From contig CADBNF010000072.1 of NCBI GenBank assembly GCA_902796005.1, positions 1 to 64,000 on the forward strand: DNA of 64,000 nt, read 5' to 3'. The notes under the pieces are model-generated. The model was not told the origin of the DNA. It saw only the letters and a program-made list of their open reading frames with translations, and did no database searches. Source of the stretch: an uncultured Lachnospiraceae bacterium (GTDB lineage: Bacteria > Bacillota > Clostridia > Lachnospirales > Lachnospiraceae). Positions 24,931 to 32,948 of the stretch are shown here, one piece after another. Made by a program: the position numbers and the translations under genes. Within the stretch, counting starts at the first letter, position 1. Every line of letters begins with the position of its first letter.

Positions 24931-26181
24931 ATGGAAAGAGATGCAGACACCGGAAATTACCCGCCGGTGCATGAAAAACCAGAGGAGGATTTTTCCTGGG
25001 AAAGGCTCCTTATGCTCTGGGAGAAATACCCGCAGTACCATGAACCGCGCACCTTCGCAACGATGGAGGCGCTGCTTCTCGAGCACGAATCCTGGCGGGC
25101 GGATTTTGAAGGCCTCAGGCAGGAATACGAAGACGGGCAGTACGATCGGTTCCTGGTGCAGCTTTCCTGGGCGGACCTTCCTTACCGGTATGCCACGAAG
25201 GAGCGGATAGAGGCCGCCGGAGCGGAAAGGGAGAATCCCTACGTGCAGGCCTTTATGCGGCAGTTTGCCGGGATTGATACCGACCGGAAGGCCTGCTTTC
25301 TCTTTCCGGAAAGCTATGTGCCCCGGTTTTTCGTGGTGGCGGAGGCCTGCAGGAAGGCAGAGGTGTTCACGCCGGTTAAGAATCTCTTCCCGGACGAGGA
25401 AAAGGTCCACTACCTGGCGGTATTTGACAAGAAGGACATGGACAGCGTGCTCCTGCTGTACCACCTCCTGTATACCAATGCGGAGCAGGAGGTCTACGGC
25501 GGCTATTCCCTCTACGATTATTCCCTGCCCTGGTACCAGAATCACCTGCAGGAGGATGGCTGCGTGCTCCGGTCGCCCTATCTGCCGGACCGGACGGCAA
25601 AATTCCTGGGAAACCTGCCCTTTTACCATAACCCGGCCAAGACGGTGTACGTCCGGCGGAATATCGCCCATTTGCTGGAATGCGGTTATTTTTCCTCGGA
25701 GCTGGAGTTTTTCCTGCAGCTGACGAAGGTGATTCTGCCTGTGTTCCAGTGGTGGTACCGGGACCTGGCCCTCTATGAGGAAAAGGAGGGGTACCGGACG
25801 AACTGGCGGCTGGAGAGGACACGAATACGGACAAAGCTGACGGCGGAGGGGATTATCCGGCCGAAGTGGAAGCATGAGCTGACCCTGTTTTACCGGCTGC
25901 GGGAAGCATACCCGGATATCCTGTACCAGTACCGGCCGGACTGGCTGGGCCGGCAGAGCCTGGACTTTTACCTGCCCTCCCTGCAGACGGCGGTGGAATA
26001 CCAGGGCATCCAGCATTACCGTCCCGTGGGCTTTTTCGGCGGGGAGGAGGCCCTGGCCGCCCGCCGGGAGCTGGACAGGAGAAAGCGGCAGCTTTGCGAG
26101 GAGAACGGGGTGCGGCTGATCGAGTGGCCCTACAGTGTGGAACCCACAGAAGAGAATGTAAAGCGGCTTGTTGGCGCCTGA
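24931..26181 (+). CDS. Protein with C-terminal PD-(D/E)XK-like nuclease domain
   Basis: 416 residues. The first ~310 are a helical region without a recognised family. The last ~105 match the restriction-endonuclease fold: KHELTLFYRLREAYP, YRPDWLGRQSLDFYLP with the metal-binding Asp, AVEYQGIQHY in place of the usual ExK, and RKRQLCEENGVRLIEW with a Lys. The E-x-Q variant is known in several PD-(D/E)XK groups, so activity is possible. No methyltransferase, helicase or other defence gene is nearby, so a role in defence is not supported; DNA repair or RNA processing is equally possible. Start ATG 24931 follows GGGGAG. Confidence 0.7.
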   Translation: MERDADTGNYPPVHEKPEEDFSWERLLMLWEKYPQYHEPRTFATMEALLLEHESWRADFEGLRQEYEDGQYDRFLVQLSWADLPYRYATKERIEAAGAERENPYVQAFMRQFAGIDTDRKACFLFPESYVPRFFVVAEACRKAEVFTPVKNLFPDEEKVHYLAVFDKKDMDSVLLLYHLLYTNAEQEVYGGYSLYDYSLPWYQNHLQEDGCVLRSPYLPDRTAKFLGNLPFYHNPAKTVYVRRNIAHLLECGYFSSELEFFLQLTKVILPVFQWWYRDLALYEEKEGYRTNWRLERTRIRTKLTAEGIIRPKWKHELTLFYRLREAYPDILYQYRPDWLGRQSLDFYLPSLQTAVEYQGIQHYRPVGFFGGEEALAARRELDRRKRQLCEENGVRLIEWPYSVEPTEENVKRLVGA

Positions 26182-26209
26182 AAACCAGGAAATCAGTCTC
26201 CTGGTTTTT
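26181..26209 (+). terminator. Terminator of the PD-(D/E)XK gene
   Basis: AAAACCAGGA/TCCTGGTTTT (26181-26190 and 26199-26208) followed by further T residues. The stem begins at the last base of the stop codon. Confidence 0.85.
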
Positions 26210-26373
26210 ATTGATAGATGAACTTAATGACATTGCTAAGAATGGTATGAACGGGCAATAGGAATTCACGGCCTTTATATTATAATAAGAGTGTGGAATT
26301 ATCGTTTCCGATGGAAATACACTGTTATACGGGACACTGCGCCGGGACGGCGCAGAAGAAGGAGGATAGAAGA

Positions 26374-27183
26374 ATGACAATCCGGAAAAAGACAGCACCT
26401 GCGGTGCTGGCCGTTGTCCTGGCGCTCTCTTTGGCGGCCTGCGGCGGTAACGGTCAGCAGCAGGAGACCGTTTCGGAGAGCGGTTCAGACAGTATAAGCG
26501 CCCTGTCTGCTGAATCCTGCGTATCGGAACCGAAGGAGCTCAAGCCGGACGTCTCAGACAATACAGAAGACCCGGCGGCAGCAGCTTGCGGCAGCTGGTA
26601 CGGACTGTACAGGGAACTTCCATACACGATGGAAATACAGGAGGACGGCAGCTACGTGCTGACGATGAGCTGGGATCCGGAAAATCCCCATACCGGCACC
26701 TGGTCCTGGGATTCCGGCATCGTCCGGCTGGAGGATTTTGAGAATTCCTGGCTGGAACTGCAGTCAGAAGACGCCCTTTACTGGCCGGATATGGAAACGG
26801 TTCTCGTCCGTGAAGAGCTTGCAGTTTATGTTCCGGCAGACACGGTTGCGGCGGACAGCCCGGAAGCTTTTGCCGGTTACTGGCGGAATACATACATGGT
26901 GATTGACGGTGTGATGGTAACTGCGGATTTCCTGGAGGATGATACGGACGTTTTTATTGACGGCGGTAAAATCGTCCTGGGCGGTCCCTTCGGCGATATT
27001 GTTCGGGATTTTACCTTCGCAGACGGCGCGATTACGCTGACAGAGCAGATGGAAGACGCGGTTCTGGATATCACCCTGCAGCTGCAGGAGGACGGCGGTC
27101 TTCGCATGACCCTGGATGCGGAAGAGGATACGGCGGTGCTGTACCTGTTCCCCGACGAGGAATATGCTGCAGGGGCCAAGTAA
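26374..27183 (+). CDS. Lipoprotein, function unknown
   Basis: 269 residues. A signal peptide with lipobox LSLAACG gives a lipidated Cys23, so the protein is anchored on the outer face of the membrane. After a Ser/Glu-rich linker comes a domain with GSWYGLYRELPYTMEIQEDGS and later FAGYWRNTYMVIDG, which look like two lipocalin-like beta modules (WYG and YWR openings). The family is not recognised. GGAGGA precedes the ATG at 26374, and a TATAAT at 26281-26286 could be the -10. No transport or sensor genes are linked. Confidence 0.75.
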   Translation: MTIRKKTAPAVLAVVLALSLAACGGNGQQQETVSESGSDSISALSAESCVSEPKELKPDVSDNTEDPAAAACGSWYGLYRELPYTMEIQEDGSYVLTMSWDPENPHTGTWSWDSGIVRLEDFENSWLELQSEDALYWPDMETVLVREELAVYVPADTVAADSPEAFAGYWRNTYMVIDGVMVTADFLEDDTDVFIDGGKIVLGGPFGDIVRDFTFADGAITLTEQMEDAVLDITLQLQEDGGLRMTLDAEEDTAVLYLFPDEEYAAGAK

Positions 27184-27286
27184 ACAAATTGCAGGTGCGG
27201 CAGAGTATCCTGTCAAAACCTGAAAGTTTCAAAATGTATACTTTTCAAAAAAATGGAAATCAATTCTGCGCCGCAAACGGTATGAT

Positions 27287-27742
27287 TTGGGGCCAGGCCC
27301 GGGAAGTGGAAAAAACAGACCCGGCAGACAGAACAAGCCGACCCGGGACCAGATACAGCTTCTGAACCTGAAGGAGGGGGACAAGGTCATTTTCCTTTAC
27401 CGCAAAAGAAGTGCGGACGATATGCCCATTGTCCTGATTAAAACCTACCTGCCCTACAGTGACTGCGGGTTTATCCTGGAAAACCATGACCTGGAAAAGG
27501 AAAGCCTCTATAACATCTTAAGCCGCTCCCCGGAAACCGCGGTGGTGAAGATCGACCGTGTGCTTGAGGCCACGGAAGCCACCAGGGAAGACGCGAAATA
27601 TCTCGAATATAAAGAGGGAAGGGCTATTCACCATATCCGTTCTCTGGGGTATAATGTATACGGAAAGCCCATCGAGCTTTCCTTTGCCGATTACCGCGGG
27701 GACAGGAACAAATTCGAAGTGACGGTGTATAACACCAACTGA
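27287..27742 (+). pseudogene. GntR/HutC-type regulator remnant, UTRA domain only
   Basis: The translated frame contains a nearly complete UTRA ligand-binding domain: TRDQIQLLNLKEGDKVIFLYR, then PIVLIKTYLPYS, SLYNILSRS and GKPIELSFADYRGDRNKFEV. The N-terminal winged-helix DNA-binding domain is missing. Upstream in the same frame there is a stop at 27221, and only 103 bp separate it from the lipoprotein gene. The only start available is a TTG without ribosome binding site. I therefore call it a 5'-truncated pseudogene. The esterase 46 bp downstream may have been its target. If translated, it could still bind a small phosphorylated or sugar ligand. Confidence 0.7.
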
Positions 27743-27788
27743 CCTGTCCTTCGCAAAAAGATGCAGATTCAGGGAGGACGAGGAGAAG

Positions 27789-28730
27789 ATGAGAAAGATT
27801 ATAACCCTGCCGGGAGAAGTCATTGATTTTGAAACCGTTTTCATGGAAAATGAGGCGCTGGCCGAAGAGCCGGTGAAAAAAGGCCGGTTTGAAAAGGTGG
27901 AATATACCACCGACGTGTACGAGGACGGGAAGACCTACAGCAAATACTGCAACGTCTACCTGCCCTGGTGCTACGATGCGGAAAAGGACAGCCGCCGGTT
28001 CAATATCATGTATTACCAGCACGGCAATACCCTGGATCCGGATTTCTTTACGGACCCCGAGCGGAAGAAAACCCTGGACCGGCTGTTTGAGCAGGAGGGC
28101 ATCGATCCCTGCATCCTGGTGTTCACCACCTATTATTTTGACTGTGTGACGGATGCGGACGTGCGCGCGGATACGGGCTATGTACCCGCCGGCGACGGCA
28201 ATTACCTGGGGGTGAAGGCCAATTACTGGAAGGAGGTCGTCGGGGACATCCTGCCGGCGGTGGAAAGCCGGTATGCCGTCTACGCCGAAGGAACCTCTCC
28301 CAATGAACTGAAAGCGGCCAGGGATCACAGGGGCTTTTCCGGCTATTCCCGGGGCGGCGTGTGCACCTGGTACATCATCCACAATGCCTTTGATTATTTC
28401 CGCTGGTATTCGCCCATGAGCTGCCATACCACGGCAGGCAAATACATCCAGGAGCCGGTCACGGAGGCCGAGGCGGTGGCCTATATCACCGCGCCGATCA
28501 AGGCCCGGCCGGACCTGCCCTTCTTCATCTATGCGGCGGCGGGGGATGCCACGGACGCCCAGCTGATGAAGAAGCAGCTTAAGGTGCTGACAAAGGAGCC
28601 GGAATTCTCCTTCGGCACCGACGGGAAGACCGACAACATCTATCTGACCGTGTCCGGTTTCCCGCATCATGACAAATACGCGCCGTATTATTATTACAAT
28701 GCCCTGCAGGTGCTTTTCAAAGGGATCTGA
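27789..28730 (+). CDS. Esterase of the feruloyl/acetyl-xylan esterase D family
   Basis: 313 residues of the alpha/beta hydrolase family typified by the esterase domains of xylanases. Visible are the oxyanion segment MYYQHGN, the long central helix region, the nucleophile elbow GFSGYSRGGV (Ser near 189), an Asp in AAAGDATD and the final GFPHHDKY with His. There is no signal peptide, so the substrate is intracellular, perhaps an imported acylated oligosaccharide. GAGGAG precedes the ATG. It lies next to the GntR/UTRA remnant. Confidence 0.85.
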   Translation: MRKIITLPGEVIDFETVFMENEALAEEPVKKGRFEKVEYTTDVYEDGKTYSKYCNVYLPWCYDAEKDSRRFNIMYYQHGNTLDPDFFTDPERKKTLDRLFEQEGIDPCILVFTTYYFDCVTDADVRADTGYVPAGDGNYLGVKANYWKEVVGDILPAVESRYAVYAEGTSPNELKAARDHRGFSGYSRGGVCTWYIIHNAFDYFRWYSPMSCHTTAGKYIQEPVTEAEAVAYITAPIKARPDLPFFIYAAAGDATDAQLMKKQLKVLTKEPEFSFGTDGKTDNIYLTVSGFPHHDKYAPYYYYNALQVLFKGI

Positions 28731-28750
28731 GGCAGATGTTTTTTGACCGA

Positions 28751-28794
28751 AACCGGAAAAAAAGGTGTACTTTTTTTCCGGTTAAGTTTATAAT
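28751..28794 (+). promoter_or_regulatory. Hairpin terminator followed by a -10 box
   Basis: AACCGGAAAAAAA with its complement (28751-28763 and 28771-28783) around a 7-nt loop probably ends the esterase transcript. TATAAT at 28789-28794 directly after it is a likely -10 for yegP. Confidence 0.6.
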
Positions 28795-28856
28795 TTAAAA
28801 TAAGAATAGTGCAGATAAAGCAGACATATATTCTAAATTCATAAGAGAGGTGCGTT

Positions 28857-29228
28857 ATGGGAAAATTTGTTGTAAAAACCACGAAAACCGGCATTATGTT
28901 CAACCTGAAGGCTGCCAACGGCCAGGTTATCGCCACTTCGGAGATTTATAAATCCGAAAGATCCATGAACAAGGGCATTGCCAGCGTTGTGAAGAACGCA
29001 CCGGCAGCCGCCACCGAGGACCAGACCGTGGAAGAGGTGGCGAAGCAGAAATGTCCGAAGTTCGAGCTTTATACCGATAAAGCCGGAGAATTCCGCTTCC
29101 GCCTGAAAGCCACCAACGGCCAGATCATCGCCGTAAGCCAGGGCTACAAGACCATGAAATCCGCCCTCAACGGCATCGATTCCGTGAAGAAGAACGTAGT
29201 GGATGCCCCGGTGGAGAAGGAAGAATAA
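28857..29228 (+). CDS. YegP/DUF1508 tandem-domain protein
   Basis: 123 residues with two YegP-type modules. GIMFNLKAANGQVIATSEIYKS and EFRFRLKATNGQIIAVSQGYK are the duplicated strands, each followed by a helix with a Ser/Ala-Met-x-x-Gly pattern. YegP proteins form small beta-alpha dimers of unknown function. RBS GAGAGG is present. A strong terminator follows, so the gene is probably expressed alone from the -10 at 28789. Confidence 0.9.
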   Translation: MGKFVVKTTKTGIMFNLKAANGQVIATSEIYKSERSMNKGIASVVKNAPAAATEDQTVEEVAKQKCPKFELYTDKAGEFRFRLKATNGQIIAVSQGYKTMKSALNGIDSVKKNVVDAPVEKEE

Positions 29229-29261
29229 GCCATACAGACAAAACACACAGAGACATAATTT

Positions 29262-29296
29262 CGGCAGAGCAGCTTCACGTCTGCTCTGCCGTTTTT
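29262..29296 (+). terminator. Terminator of yegP
   Basis: CGGCAGAGCAG/CTGCTCTGCCG (29262-29272 and 29281-29291) followed by five T residues. Confidence 0.9.
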
Positions 29297-29316
29297 AAGT
29301 GAAGGGAAGAAATATT

Positions 29317-29781
29317 ATGGACAAAATACCAAGCTTTACCATCAATCATCTGGAGCTTCTGCCGGGCATCTACGTATCCCGCAGGGACGAGAAGAACGGA
29401 GTTGCCCTGACCACCTTTGACCTTCGGTTCACCGCGCCGAACCGGGAGCCGGTGATGGATATGCCGGCGGTGCACACCATCGAGCATCTGGGCGCCACCT
29501 ACCTGCGCAACACCGAAGGAAAGGAAGATGTGGTGTATTTCGGGCCCATGGGCTGTCGGACCGGCTTCTACCTGGTCATGTTCGGCTGCTTAAAAGGGGC
29601 GGATATTTATGAGAAAATCCTGGCCATGTGCGACTTTATCCTGGGCTTTGAGGGAGAGATTCCCGGGGCCTCTCCGAGGGACTGCGGCAACTGGTCCGAG
29701 CAGAACCTGAACATGGCCAAATACTACGTGGCAAAATACCGGAAGGAACTGGAAGAGAAGCGCTTTGTGTATCCGGAATAA
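29317..29781 (+). CDS. luxS: S-ribosylhomocysteine lyase, AI-2 synthase
   Basis: 154 residues. LuxS cleaves S-ribosylhomocysteine to homocysteine and the autoinducer-2 precursor in the activated methyl cycle. The metal ligands His53, His57 (HTIEH) and Cys123 (RDCGNW) are in place, with catalytic Cys80 in GPMGCRTGFY and Glu56. Start ATG 29317 follows GAAGGGAAG. CapA and MmgE/PrpD genes follow with short gaps and may be co-transcribed, although they have no obvious link to the methyl cycle. Confidence 0.97.
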   Translation: MDKIPSFTINHLELLPGIYVSRRDEKNGVALTTFDLRFTAPNREPVMDMPAVHTIEHLGATYLRNTEGKEDVVYFGPMGCRTGFYLVMFGCLKGADIYEKILAMCDFILGFEGEIPGASPRDCGNWSEQNLNMAKYYVAKYRKELEEKRFVYPE

Positions 29782-29800
29782 CCGGAAAGGGAGAGAGGAA

Positions 29801-30940
29801 ATGAAAGACAAACTGACCATGTACGGTGTGGGAGATATCGCCGTTTACCGGGAGGATCTGGATTCTGCCTTTGTCCATGTGGCGCCTGTATTTAAGGAAG
29901 CGGACCTGGTTTTCGGCCAGCTGGAGGCGGTGTTAAGCGACAGGGGCGACCTGTCCAGCTGCACCCGCATGGGCTGCTCCTCCGTGCCGGCCCTGGCCGG
30001 CGCCATCAAAAGGGCGGGCTTTGACGTGATTTCCTTTTCCTCCAACCATGCCCTGGACTACGGGCGGCAGGCCTTTTTCGATACCCTGGACAATATCCGT
30101 TCGGCCGGCCTGTACCTGACCGGCGCGGGGGAGAACGAAACCGAGGCCCGGAAATACCCGATCATCGACGTGGAGGGCACGAAGGTGGCGGTGCTGGGAT
30201 ACAACTCCATCCTTCCCCAGGGCTTCTGGGCGGAGGAGGCCAGGCCCGGCTGCAATCCCGCCAGGGGAATTACCGCCTATGTGCCGGTGGAGCACGACCA
30301 GCCGGGCACGCCGGTGCGGACCTACACCTTCCCCCATCCGGATGACCTGAAGCATATGCTCTCCGACATCGAGGAGGCGAAAAGATGCGCGGATGTGGTC
30401 ATCGTCTCCTTCCACTGGGGCATTCATTTCAAGGAGGCGGTGCTGGCGGATTACCAGCGCTATTACGCCCATTTTGCCATTGATGCCGGGGCGGACCTGA
30501 TACTTGGCCACCACGCCCATATCCTGAAGCCCGTGGAGATTTACCACGGAAAGGTGATTTTCTACAGCCTGGGCAATTTCGCCATGGAGGAGGTCACCAA
30601 TATGCTCAAAGACCAGAAGGCCAAGGGGCAGGATATGAAAACCTCCAAAAGCCACCGGGAGATGACGGCCATCTCCGATGCGTTCAAAACCACGACCCGG
30701 TGCTTCCCCATGGACTGCTACCTGACCCTGGCGGCAAAGTGGACGGTGGAGAAGGGGAAAATCACCCGGGTGGGCTTCGTTCCCGCCTATCTGCCCGAGG
30801 ACTGCAATCCCTACCTGTGTCCGCCTTCGGATCCCCGCTTCGGGGAGGTGGTGGACTATATGAGGCGGATTACGGCAGCGGAGGACCTGGATACCCGGTA
30901 CACCCTTTCGGAGGACGGCAGGGAAATCATTCTTACGTAA
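29801..30940 (+). CDS. CapA-family (PGA capsule type) metallophosphatase-like protein
   Basis: 379 residues. The CapA fold is marked by GVGDIAVYRE at the N-terminus, FSSNHALDYG, SFHWGIHF and DLILGHHAHILKPVEIYHGKVIFYSLGNF. The family is calcineurin-like; CapA itself takes part in poly-gamma-glutamate capsule formation, but many clostridial homologues stand alone. No capB, capC or capD genes are present. There is no N-terminal membrane anchor, unlike classical CapA. GAGAGAGGA precedes the start at 29801. Its operon partners suggest a metabolic rather than a capsule role, which is an inference. Confidence 0.88.
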   Translation: MKDKLTMYGVGDIAVYREDLDSAFVHVAPVFKEADLVFGQLEAVLSDRGDLSSCTRMGCSSVPALAGAIKRAGFDVISFSSNHALDYGRQAFFDTLDNIRSAGLYLTGAGENETEARKYPIIDVEGTKVAVLGYNSILPQGFWAEEARPGCNPARGITAYVPVEHDQPGTPVRTYTFPHPDDLKHMLSDIEEAKRCADVVIVSFHWGIHFKEAVLADYQRYYAHFAIDAGADLILGHHAHILKPVEIYHGKVIFYSLGNFAMEEVTNMLKDQKAKGQDMKTSKSHREMTAISDAFKTTTRCFPMDCYLTLAAKWTVEKGKITRVGFVPAYLPEDCNPYLCPPSDPRFGEVVDYMRRITAAEDLDTRYTLSEDGREIILT

Positions 30941-30952
30941 CAGGAGGGCAGG

Positions 30953-32335
30953 ATGGAAAAGATAACGGAAAAACTGGCGCAGTTCATCGAAAATACCCGG
31001 TATGAGGACATTCCCGAGGAGGTGCTGGCGGTACAGAAGCTCTCCGTGCTGGATGCCTGCGGCATCACCATGGGCGCCGGAACCCTGGGGGACGGCTGCG
31101 CCGAAATGGTGGCGCTTTGTGAGACGATGGCAGCCGGCGGCAGGCCGGAGGCCTCGGTGATCGGCTTTGGCCGGAAGCTTCCCATGATGGCCGCTGCCAT
31201 GGCCAACGGCGCCATGGCCCATTCCCTGGATTTCGGGGATACCCAGATGGAGGGCGGCGTGCATTCCAATGCCTCTTCCTTCCCCGCGGCCCTCGCCCTG
31301 GCAGAAACGAGGGGGAAGGTGTCAGGGAAGGATTTCCTGACCGCCCTGGTCCTGGGCAGCGAGACCGCCGTCCGGGTTGCCCTGGGGGTGACGGAGGAGC
31401 TGGTCCGGTTCGGCTTTTATCCGCCCACCATCTATTCCTCCTACGGCGCCGTTGCCGCCGCCGGCAGGCTTCTGGGGCTTTCCGCGGCACAGCTGGAAAA
31501 TGCCTTTGCCTTCAACCTCTGCCAGACCACCTGCAGCGCGGAAATTGTTAACAGCTCCGATACGGTGGTGCGCTCCGTGCGGGAGGCCTTTGCCGTCCGC
31601 AATGCCCTGACGGCCGTGCTGATGGCGGAAAAGAACCTGGCGGGCTTTCCGGCGGCTTTGGAAGGAAAAGCCGGCCTTTACGCATCCTTTGCCCGGGGCA
31701 AATGCGCGCCGGAAAAGGTGACGGACCGCCTGGGAGAGAAATGGTACAGCGGCGAGCTGTATTTCAAGCTCTGGCCCAGCTGCGCCGGGACCCATCCGGA
31801 TATCCGCCTTCTGAAGGATATCATGGAGAAGAACAGCCTGACGGCAGCGGATATTGAAGAGGTCTGCGTGACGGTTTCCTTAAGAAACGGTATGCTTGTC
31901 CAGCCGGAAGAGGTCAGGAAGGCGCCGAAAACCGCGATCATCGCCAAATTCAGCGTTCCCTATGCCTGCTCGGTGATGGCGGTCAAGGGCAGGGTTTCCC
32001 TTTCGGACTTCCTGCCCGGGGCCCTGGAGGACCCGGCGGTGCTGGCCTTCTGCCGGAAATTCACCTGCCGGGTGGAGGAGGCCTGGGGACCGGAGGCGGC
32101 CCTGAATACGGAGATGACCGTGAAAACGGCAGATGGCAGAAGCTTTACCGGAAAGCTTTCCCATAAAGAGGCATCCTTTGCCCCGGTGACCTTTGCCCAG
32201 GTGAAGGAGAAGATGCTGGCCAATGCCGCCCTTGCGCCCTGTCCGGGGACGGAGGAGAACCTGGAGAAGCTCTGCAGCCTGGTGGAGCACCTGGAGGAGG
32301 TCGCGGATATCCGCGAGCTGGCCGCGCTTTTATAA
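30953..32335 (+). CDS. MmgE/PrpD family protein
   Basis: 460 residues. The typical MmgE/PrpD pattern is seen: an N-terminal all-helical domain with LDACGITMGAG and GAMAHSLDFGDTQ, the helix HSNASSFPAALALAE, and a C-terminal part with KLWPSCAGTHPDI. Members include 2-methylcitrate dehydratase and aconitate-decarboxylase-like enzymes acting on tricarboxylates. No prpB/prpC genes are close, so the substrate is open. AGGAGG precedes the ATG by 7 nt, and CapA ends 12 nt upstream, indicating an operon. Confidence 0.9.
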   Translation: MEKITEKLAQFIENTRYEDIPEEVLAVQKLSVLDACGITMGAGTLGDGCAEMVALCETMAAGGRPEASVIGFGRKLPMMAAAMANGAMAHSLDFGDTQMEGGVHSNASSFPAALALAETRGKVSGKDFLTALVLGSETAVRVALGVTEELVRFGFYPPTIYSSYGAVAAAGRLLGLSAAQLENAFAFNLCQTTCSAEIVNSSDTVVRSVREAFAVRNALTAVLMAEKNLAGFPAALEGKAGLYASFARGKCAPEKVTDRLGEKWYSGELYFKLWPSCAGTHPDIRLLKDIMEKNSLTAADIEEVCVTVSLRNGMLVQPEEVRKAPKTAIIAKFSVPYACSVMAVKGRVSLSDFLPGALEDPAVLAFCRKFTCRVEEAWGPEAALNTEMTVKTADGRSFTGKLSHKEASFAPVTFAQVKEKMLANAALAPCPGTEENLEKLCSLVEHLEEVADIRELAALL

Positions 32336-32350
32336 ATTTAAAATATTTTC

Positions 32351-32411
32351 TTTCCGGAATCACCTGCCGGCCCCGGAACAAATTGTTCGGGACAGGCGCT
32401 GATTCCGGAAA
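32351..32411. repeat. Inverted repeat downstream of MmgE/PrpD
   Basis: TTTCCGGAATCA (32351-32362) and its exact complement (32400-32411) enclose 37 nt that contain a second inverted repeat GAACAA-A-TTGTTC. It may be the end of the upstream operon, but no T-run follows. Confidence 0.6.
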
Positions 32412-32428
32412 ATACTTGATTTATTGCA

Positions 32429-32502
32429 CAAACAATTTAAAATTATATCAGAGATTAGATTTGTATTGTTGCATAATTTAGAAATATTCAAACAATTTAA
32501 AA
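32429..32502 (+). repeat. AT-rich block with a 60-bp-spaced direct repeat
   Basis: CAAACAATTTAAAA is repeated at 32429-32442 and 32489-32502, exactly 60 bp apart (about six helical turns), just upstream of a strong promoter. It could be a pair of regulator sites or an UP-element-like region. Confidence 0.5.
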
Positions 32503-32517
32503 GATTTTAAAAAGATG

Positions 32518-32546
32518 TTGACAAATTTCCCTGCGTCAGTTATAGT
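32518..32546 (+). promoter_or_regulatory. Strong promoter of the 32.5-kb leader or small RNA
   Basis: A perfect -35 TTGACA (32518-32523), a 17-bp spacer and TATAGT (32541-32546), preceded by A/T-rich DNA. Confidence 0.85.
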
Positions 32547-32552
32547 AAAGCC

Positions 32553-32850
32553 AGAAAGAAACAAGAGAGTTTTCTAAAGACAAAACCAAAGAGAGGTGCG
32601 GTCCAATGGATGTCTGATTCTTACCATGAAATCTCTTAAGAGTTTATATAAAGAAACCCGTAGGAGACTGAACGTAAGAGGTCCACACAAGGACGATCTA
32701 AGGAAATGATGAAGAAGGAGGTACAGTCCAAAGAGAACTTAATTGCAGACTCATAATTTAAGAAAGTTGAAGGTGTAGACAATGAAATTAAAGGAAATTC
32801 ATTAATCGCCCGGTCGAGAGGAAAAAGAATCGACCGGGCGACTTTCATTT
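32553..32850 (+). ncRNA. Candidate small RNA or attenuator leader with tiny ORFs
   Basis: A strong promoter and a terminator-like hairpin (TCGCCCGGTCGA/TCGACCGGGCGA, 32806-32817 and 32830-32841, with a T-rich tail) bound about 300 nt that hold no normal gene. The motif GGTCCA or AGTCCA occurs three times, twice in small hairpins (TCCA-ATGGA and GTCC-ACACAA-GGAC). AAGAGA near 32588 can pair with TCTCTT near 32633. Tiny frames occur: MDV (32606-32617, behind GAGAGGTG), a basic 27-residue frame (32626-32709) without ribosome binding site, and MKLKEIH (32782-32805, behind GAAGGTG), whose stop abuts the terminator stem. It could be a stand-alone RNA or an attenuator for the operon starting at 32949. 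Confidence 0.55.
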
Positions 32851-32948
32851 TACAGGGAAATATGGTACGCTGTCTGTACACGGAAAAACGAAGCTCCGTG
32901 AAGAATACAGGCAGTTTTTTTAGTACTGACAGGAAAGGAAGGAAGCAT

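Noticed and set aside
24931..26181. Restriction-modification or other defence island around the PD-(D/E)XK gene
   Set aside because: The neighbours are metabolic genes and a lipoprotein; no methyltransferase, helicase or toxin-antitoxin partner is visible.
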